In this document: one piece after another, positions 57,611-64,000 of the stretch
Layout of the letters: every line of letters starts with the position of its first letter
Position numbering within the stretch: position 1 is the first letter of the stretch
From: Oncomelania hupensis
Lineage: Eukaryota > Mollusca > Gastropoda > Littorinimorpha > Pomatiopsidae
Reading direction: 5' to 3'
Length of the DNA stretch: 64,000 nucleotides
Assembly (NCBI GenBank): GCA_036898135.1
Contig: CM072512.1
Coordinates: 16,223,597 to 16,287,596, forward strand
Translations under genes and position numbers: made by a program
The notes under the pieces: generated by a model
The model's input: only the letters and a program-made list of their open reading frames with translations
What the model was told of the DNA's origin: nothing
Databases searched by the model: none

Positions 57611-59119
57611 TGTCACGAATATAGGGGGTTGGGGGAATGAGGGTTAGCAATTATTCACTCGCGCTGTGTCGCCTCCCTTGTCTAGGCCGGCTTGCGGTGA
57701 CGTTCAAGTGAATAACGCTGGGAGAACTAAAGAATGATAGATAGGTTAAAGACAGACGAGAGATGTACAGACTTAACTAGTGAAGGGCTCAACAAGGGAA
57801 GACTGGTAATAGAATACAATATACAATAATTTATTTTCTGGGTGTAGGTCAAACAGTAGGCTGGGTTAAAACTGGATCACTAGCAAAAGTCTGATATCGT
57901 CCAGGGTATCTGGGAGTAAGTCTGGGTTATCTACTTAATTGTCACTGGGGCGAATATAGACCAATATCATCATGTGGCAATGGGTGGCTGGATGACTTTA
58001 GCGTGGGTATTCAGATACACGCCGAGTTGTGGTGTGCGCAGGTTGCGCACTTAACTGCAATGTACGTAGGCGGTGGTTGCCTCAGGTGGCTGGATGGCGG
58101 TTGAGTAACTGGTCAGTGGCTTCGCGTGGGTGGACCAATGCAGGTCACTAGGTCGCGTTGATGGTGCAACAATAGCTGGGTCGGAACCGGGCACGTGTAG
58201 TGGCCGGTGGTCTTGCGTCACGCGTCTTCAGTGACAGCCAGAAGATAGGGCTGCACGCGGCGTGGAGTCTTGCAATAGCCCTCACAAAGACCCGTTCTGC
58301 AAATGATCATTCTCAGCATCAGAGGTGCACACACGCTCTGGATGCTGCGCCATTCGGTGCGCATGCCAGTCAGATTTTTGAATTGTGGAAAGCCTAGTCA
58401 AGACTGACCGGCGTCTTCCAACTGTCTATTTGTAACAACAATGGCAACAGGGGTTTGGGAGAGTTTACTGGCGGCCGCTAAAGTATACGAATTTCGGCGC
58501 CTGAGATGGGGTGATGGACAGCAGGGGTGGATATTTACACAATAGGATCAGGGGAGAAACAAAGGGTGTAAATACCGGACCATGGGGGTTCTAAGCAATG
58601 GGGATTATAGTCTAAATAATAGGGCAACATGGCATGGGGGATTTATACAAGGATCTAGGCAGGGGGAAATACATGTATAAATACAAGCATGGCAAGTGCA
58701 GCAATCAGACTATAAACATTGGATACATGAAGCAAAATCATATCATAAGCAATACATCAAGACAAATCACAGACATGGACGTAAATATCTACAAGACATA
58801 CGAACATGTAGGGGAATCGACGGGTGATGGGAATGCTAAATGATATGAAATAAGTCACCACTCTTACCTGGACCAATGAACGGGTGGAAACACAAGAATA
58901 TTGGCGAGGCTCAGGGGTCGCAACGTTGGTGCAGACGTGTCCTCGGAAAGCGGTGTGTTCGGCTGGGCGTGTAGGAGCAGACTGACTTACTCATCCCCAG
59001 TCCGGTCCAGGATCGCGTGGGACTGTCCGGAGGGGCGGAGCTTAGATCGCTGGGCCAGCGTGCGAATAGGGGGGGAAATGGCTGAGAACAGGGCCAGAGC
59101 TCAGAGACCGACTGTGACA
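57611..59119. repeat. Solo LTR (1509 bp) inserted in a non-LTR element
   Basis: The ends are TGTCAC...GTGACA and the 5-bp direct repeat CTCAG flanks the insertion (57606-57610, 59120-59124). The ORF1 frame of the host retroelement resumes on the other side. I see no second LTR or internal coding region. The terminal TGTCACAG on the minus strand matches the Gmr1-like LTR at 60373-62104, suggesting a related family. Confidence 0.82.
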
Positions 59120-59124
59120 CTCAG

Positions 59125-59570
59125 TAACTCCCTCAGTCCCTGCTTAGCCAAGCCATCCATTATTTCTGTCTCAGTCAGACCATCAAATTGAGATGACCGC
59201 ACATCTCCTTTGGAGGAGTTGAGTGTGCTATGACAACTCACACTCACATCAAACACTCGGCTACCATCTCTAGATCTCAGTTGTTCAAAAGTCCTTTCTG
59301 TTGGACAGTCAACTAAGAAACTTCCATCTCATAGTCTTTTAATGTCTCTGATCTGTCGGGATACTCTTTCAAACCACTTTTCCAGACAAAAGGGGACTTT
59401 TGGTTTTCGTTGGTCATCCTAACGATCAAGAAGAGTGGTCATGTTTTGAAAAGGCCAGATTCCTTGGCTGGACGTCTAGTTTCGGTGTCGCTGTCAGAGT
59501 CATGTCCAATATCTTTGTCCAATTCGTCACAAGTTCTTTTTTGTTTTTTGGTGGATGCCATGTTTTTAGA
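59125..59570 (-). pseudogene. ORF1 N-terminal part of the deleted non-LTR element
   Basis: From ATG 59570 the frame reads MASTKKQKRTCDELDKDIG with an acidic Ser/Asp run. Then, across frameshifts, come words typical of gag-like ORF1 (VDCPTER, VSCHSTLNSSKGDVRS, GLTETEIMDGLAKQG). It continues at 57610 beyond the solo LTR. Confidence 0.75.
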
Positions 59571-59656
59571 CCCACCACGGAGTCCAACAAGGGGATGCGT
59601 CCAAGCGGAAAATCCAGCAAGGAAACGCACAAGGGCTACAGGGGGGATATACACCC

Positions 59657-59751
59657 AGACAGCAAAGAAAGAACATGAATAAAGAAGACAGAAACTAATA
59701 CTTCGTTTTGTGTGAAGTCTGTAATTTATTCATGTACTTCCTTTGCTGTCT
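59657..59751. repeat. Inverted repeat, 27-bp arms, 41-nt loop
   Basis: The arms 59657-59683 and 59725-59751 (AGACAGCAAAG..CATGAATAAA) match at 25 of 27 positions. It lies just upstream of the 5' end of the non-LTR element. Confidence 0.75.
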
Positions 59752-59965
59752 CTCGCCCGACTCGCTGTCCTCTCATTCTCACGTTTCAATCTCGCATTTC
59801 ATAGCCAATCACCCAAATTGCTCCAACACATGCTTTGCACGTGCATTCGCTCTCAAGATTGGGTAAGCACTGAAGGTTTGTTGTTGCTGAAAGGTTAGCC
59901 ATTCTAATAATTTCGCTTTGAACTCCGCGATCACTAGCACCGGGTTTAAAGTTGACATTTAAAAC

Positions 59966-60230
59966 ATGTCTGCTGCAAGTATGGAGCCGATATTTTTATT
60001 TCGTCGTGAGCTTCCACCCAAGAAAAACCTCCGCTATGACTTTAGAGACATGTCTTGCTGCCGAAAAAGTGCTGGGCTTGGAAACAATACTTGGAGCTCA
60101 AGAAATTCGAGGTCTGTGTATTTATCCACTGACAAGACATGCTAGAAACGCATTTTTGCTGAAGGGTGTTACCTTACATTCAGTGTTGGTTAGACTTGGA
60201 TGTGTTCAGGTCTTCTTTGATTTTTGAATA
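59966..60230 (+). pseudogene. LINE ORF1 N-terminal fragment
   Basis: ATG 59966 opens MSAASMEPIFLFRREL. After a frameshift near 60035 the words CLAAEKVLGLETILGAQEI and IYPLTRHARNAFLLKGVTL match the N-terminal region of a LINE ORF1 common in aquatic invertebrates (recalled). The remainder is absent. Confidence 0.55.
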
Positions 60231-60372
60231 GGTGAGGAATAATAAGAACACACCCAGCATGCACCTAAGTGCAGCAAGTTTCTTCAACATACTGAAGTTG
60301 GCAGCCTACAACAAAGAAGAATGATGGCAAATCGACACGCTTTTTTACTGGTAGGAGATTAATCTTTGTATA

Positions 60373-62104
60373 TGTCACCGCCACGACTCCCCCTGGGCAG
60401 ACGCCACAAACAGACAACTTCCACACGCAAACAACCCGGAAAGAATGGCGATTACCCGCAGACGGAAGTGATGAAAAACACAACGAATATATATACAACT
60501 TTCAAGCTATTTATTCATTCATACCACACACTCATACACATACAACATTTACACATGAAACGAGAAAAATGGTGATGGAACAATCAATGGGTCGATGAAC
60601 AATGAAATGGAATGTCAGATGAACGAGGGTTGCTGGTCAACCACGTCTAACTAACGACTGTGTAATGCAAATGTCCGAACACAGAGGGGGTCGAGTATCA
60701 AGAGGGGGACAACAAAGAACAAGCCGACCTGATAGTAGGGCGTCCCCGTTGATGCCTCCGAAAAGTAGCTGCCCCTCCTCGTGACTGTCACCGGACTGTC
60801 GCTATGGAATCCAGGCGTAGTGGTGTCGCCACTCCCTCCCGCCGCTGACGATGATGATGATGATGCTGTAGTTGCGCAGCCCTGCCACCGTCGACGCCTC
60901 TCAGCCTGACTCCTCCAGTCGGCTACACTGTGACGCCGAGGCCAGGTCCCGTACACAGACGTCACGATCACCGTGGAAAAGGTGGGGTTGTGGAACAATG
61001 AGGATGTTGACAAACGTGGACGTGGACGAACGGGTGGTGATGATGATGTTGATCCACACGACCAGATGTCGTCGTCGTTGTCGCGCGACGCTGGTGCATA
61101 CGACGAGCTTTCGAAACGACTTTCGAACAACGAACTTTCGAACCTGCAACATGCTCGTCTTATTGTTAATGTCATGTCCACCCTATTCTGTCCCCCTCCC
61201 TCCTCACACTCTTCCCCCCTACTACACTAACTAATTCCTGTATCTTGAGGAAGCGCCACTGCTGTCCATTTCACTTCCCTTGACTACTATTACTGTCTCT
61301 TGTAATCAAACACATAATTCAAAACTAAATGACATTATGAATGCATGAAATGAACAATGCTGCAAATGAATACATGTAATCATCAACACATTATCCATCT
61401 TGAGCAACCGCAACCTCAACAACAGCAACCACTTCCATCCTACCTTCATCACACTTCACCCCCATTCTTCCTCCTTCAGTCGCACTCTTCCTTCCTTCTG
61501 CCTCTCCTCAGTGCAACCATCCTTCCCCCAGCCTCACGCACAACTATCGTTCAACACCCCAACAGCCGGCCATCGGTCATTAGCACAGTAAGGAAAGATA
61601 ACACCATCACACTTACCCAACGGCTCGATTGTAATAGTACCTGTAGCTAGCCCTTTCCACTGCTTGCCTACACAGTACTCCCAAGTAAGGTATTCCAGTG
61701 CGTAGTAGTTTCCGTTAGTGGACAATAACCTCGACACTAACCTACCACAACACAAAACTTAGTTATTTGCTCACACTTTTTCCCGAGCTTGCTACCACAA
61801 TTTTAGCACTTCCAACTAGGTTTCCTTTTTAGAACCAGTTACTATTCACGTTAATAACTGTCCCAACCTTACTTCCAGAACAATATACCCAGAGACACAA
61901 GACCGCAGGTCTTCTCCGTTACTCTGCAAAACGTGTTCTGACTACAGTGAACACATTCCCAAAACTGGCTGGCCGAGCTATGCTGTTAAAAAAATCACGC
62001 TTTCCACGCATACCCAACATACGACAGCGCGCAGTCGCTACCCCAACTCTTTAACTCTCCACCCACACTTTCTACCCGGTTTCATCACAGGCTGCCCTGT
62101 GACA
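60373..62104 (-). repeat. Putative 3' LTR of the Gmr1-like element
   Basis: The right edge is firm: the minus strand reads a purine-rich GGGAGGGGGGTG and then TGTCACAGGGCAGCC starting at 62104. The left edge is inferred from TGTCACCGCC at 60373, which would mirror it (GTGACA end). A minus-strand AATAAA lies about 140 bp from that edge. TGTCACCGG at 60785 is an alternative edge. Short open frames inside look non-coding. Confidence 0.55.
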
Positions 62105-62143
62105 CACCCCCCTCCCAAGACGAAACTACGGAGAGTTCAAAAC

Positions 62144-63470
62144 TTAATCTTCCACAGGGTCAGATCTGCTGAGGAAATCCGCTTCTATGTTGTCTCTCCC
62201 TGGAATCGGTCGGACTGTGAAGACATAGGCCTGCAACTGCATAGCCCATCTCGTGAGTCTGGCACTGTTGAGGTGCGTTCTCTGCAGGTACTGCAGTGGT
62301 CGATGGTCTGTCTCCAGCCAAAAGTGCCGTCCAAACAAGTACGGTTCAAACCGTTGTACCGCCCACACGACTGCCAAACACTCCTTCTCGATGGTGGAGT
62401 AATTCCGCTCCGCTGGCAACAGCTTCTTGCTGGCAAACCCCACTGGTTGCACTCCCTCACCGGTTCCTTGCATCAGTGCAGCTCCTAGCCCTTGCTCAGA
62501 TGCGTCTGCCCTCAGGATGAACTCCTTGTCCAGGTTCGGTAACTTGACCACTGGCTCACTGGTCAGCGCTCTCTTCAAGTCGTCGAAAGCCTCCTGGCAG
62601 TCATCCGTCCAGTTGACCTCCCCCTTCTTCCCTCCTTTCGTCAAGTTGGTCAGTGGTAACGCTCTCTCGGCGAAGTGTGGCACGAATCGTCTATAGTATC
62701 CGCACAACCCCAAGAACGCTCGGACATGCTTCTTGGTTGTCGGTGGACACGTTCGTCGTACCTTGTCCAACTTGTCCCTTTCTGGTTTCATCGCTCCATC
62801 CCCCACTTGATGGCCCAGGTAGCTCAGCTCTTTGTATCCCAGGAAACACTTGCTGGGTCTTGCGGCGAGATGCACTTCCTGCAGCCTCTGAAACACGGCT
62901 CTCAACGCTTGCAGATGCTGCTCCCACGTCTCGGTCGCGATCATGACGTCGTCCATAAAATTGTCGACGTCAGCTCGGTGCAGTGGTCGTAGCAGCTTCC
63001 GCATCATGCGTGAGAAAGTCGCCCCTGCAGTCTTCAGACCGAACGGCATCGTGGTCCATCTGAACTGGCCCTGCGGCGTTGTAAACGCCGTCTTGTCTCG
63101 GTCTTCCTGCTTGACAGGTATCTGCCAATATCCCTTTGTGAGGTCCAGCTTGCTTAGGTACTTGGCCTTCCCTAGCTTGGCGAACAAGTACTCGATGTCC
63201 GGTAGTGGTTCAGCATCGAACTTGACCACCTTGTTCAACCCCCGGTAGTCGATGCAAAATCGTACCTCTCCACTCTTCTTCTTCACCAACACGATTGGTG
63301 CGCTGTACGGTGATGTACAGGGTTCGATAACCCCCAACTCCAGCATCGATTCCACCTCACCCTTGACGACCTCCATCTGCGAAAACGGTAGCGGATGCTG
63401 ACGTATACGCACAGGGCTGTTGTCGGTCAACGCCACCTCACACTCGTCCAGGTTGGTGCGCTAGATCCGT
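62144..63470 (-). CDS. Gmr1-like reverse transcriptase and RNase H
   Basis: The Gypsy-type RT has IEPCTSPYSAPIVLVKKKSG, VRFCIDYRGLNKVV, LSKLDLTKGYWQIPV, TMPFGLKTAGATFSRMMR and the catalytic FMDDVMI. The RNase H-like domain has ILRADASEQGLGAALMQ, STIEKECLAVVWAV and TDHRPLQYL, ending DFLSRSDPVED and TAA 62144-62146. No integrase follows; the polypurine tract and LTR come next. The frame is open from about 63470, where it overlaps the end of the upstream integrase frame, but is shifted relative to it. I see no stop within RT or RNase H. Confidence 0.92.
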
Positions 63471-64000
63471 CAACTGGCTGGCGTATCGTTGACACACTTC
63501 CCGCAGTTGACTCTGATGAAGTGTGGACAGCGTCGGGTCTATCCGAACGTCTCCTGGCCCCTCACTCGCTCGCAGTGGTATCAGTGGTACAGTGCCCTGG
63601 TAGCTGATATCAGTCGTCCCCTCCGTTTCCGCCTGATCGATCACCACGGCCACAGTCGTTTCTGGTTCCGTTCCGCGTTCTACGTACCGTTTCAGCAAGT
63701 TGGCGTGGTACAACTTCCTGTTCCTGCCGACTTGGACACGGTAGTCACAAGAGCCCACGCGCTCCAGCACCGCATACGGTCCCCTCCACGCCACCTCGAG
63801 CTTGTTGGCTTTACTGGAAAGCAGCACCAGTACCTTGTCTCCCGCCTTGAACGTTCTGTCCACGGCCTTCCTGTTGAACTGCGCTGCGTACCGGGTTGTC
63901 GCCTTGCGCAAATGCTCCTGGGCTAGTTGGCAGGTATCCTCCAGCCGGTTCCTCAGATCCACGACGTACTCTGCTGTTGTACGTATCTCTGGGTCCTGGC
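63438..64000 (-). CDS. Gmr1-like integrase C-terminal region (partial)
   Basis: The frame is open to the window edge. It has the tail of the integrase core (LAQEHLRKATTRYAAQFNRK), then the GPY/F module (FKAGDKVLVLL, VAWRGPYAVLERVG, YRVQVGRNRKLYHANLLKRY) and an acidic linker leading into RT (LHQSQLREVCQRYASQL). It stops at 63438 because of a shift of frame around 63460-63475; the RT frame takes over there. A small indel, or a natural frameshift site, separates the two. Confidence 0.88.
   Translation of the reverse strand, partial: QDPEIRTTAEYVVDLRNRLEDTCQLAQEHLRKATTRYAAQFNRKAVDRTFKAGDKVLVLLSSKANKLEVAWRGPYAVLERVGSCDYRVQVGRNRKLYHANLLKRYVERGTEPETTVAVVIDQAETEGTTDISYQGTVPLIPLRASEGPGDVRIDPTLSTLHQSQLREVCQRYASQLTDLAHQPGRV

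Larger units (their letters stand above)
60373..64000 (-). mobile_element. Gmr1-like Gypsy retrotransposon, 3' part, runs off the window
   Basis: On the minus strand the order is integrase C-terminus (64000-63438), reverse transcriptase, RNase H (to 62144), polypurine tract, LTR. Integrase before RT is the arrangement described for Gmr1-type Gypsy elements (and Copia). The 5' half lies beyond 64000. Confidence 0.85.

Noticed and set aside
60651..61234. Long frames on both strands in the putative LTR
   Set aside because: They mirror each other, are rich in Arg/Ser/Val from GC-rich repeats, and lie within LTR-like sequence.

Overview
The window is animal (metazoan) DNA: genes are split by GT-AG introns, intergenic and intronic space is long and AT-rich, and most coding-looking sequence belongs to transposable elements (TEs). 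The TE mix (Tc1, Gypsy, a Gmr1-like element, RTE and CR1/L2-type LINEs, tRNA-derived SINEs, hAT-like non-autonomous elements) fits a marine lophotrochozoan, perhaps a mollusc. That placement is an inference; no feature names the species.

Three host genes can be built exon by exon. (1) 5400-7602, minus: three exons, 208 aa, a charged coiled-coil protein I do not recognise, with the motif RYxELKDMIKxL near both ends. (2) 36918-47025, minus: TEPSIN, the AP-4 accessory protein, twelve exons giving 415 aa in one consistent frame. (3) 50805-53976, plus: at least four exons of a helix-hairpin-helix-type protein of unknown function whose 3' end I cannot place with confidence. Genes 2 and 3 are head to head. 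Nearly all of the 3.8 kb between their start codons is one CR1/L2-like LINE, so they probably once shared a very short divergent promoter.

Layout: 1-2160 holds degenerate copies of a ~580-bp retroposon, called R580 here. 2.2-5 kb has no gene. 5.4-7.6 kb is gene 1, with a DNA transposon remnant in intron 1. 8-13 kb holds microsatellites and three foldback structures. 13.2-15.2 kb is a SINE followed by a nearly intact Tc1 element. 15.7-23.7 kb is a young Gypsy LTR retrotransposon (minus) with a full-length RTE LINE (plus) nested in its pol gene. 23.7-36.5 kb holds LINE fragments, MITEs, foldbacks and clustered R580 copies. 36.5-47 kb is TEPSIN, its introns carrying a hAT-like element, R580 copies, a SINE and a CR1 fragment. 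47.1-50.8 kb is the LINE. 50.8-54 kb is gene 3, with RTE and hAT-like insertions. 54-55.1 kb holds R580 and a SINE. 55.4-59.6 kb is a deleted non-LTR element with a solo LTR inside ORF1. 60.4-64 kb is the 3' part of a Gmr1-like element whose integrase lies upstream of reverse transcriptase.

The window therefore reads as a genome with recent TE activity. Several insertions still show perfect target-site duplications, and the Gypsy LTRs differ by one base in a T-run. No microbial-type system, CRISPR array or rRNA was seen.
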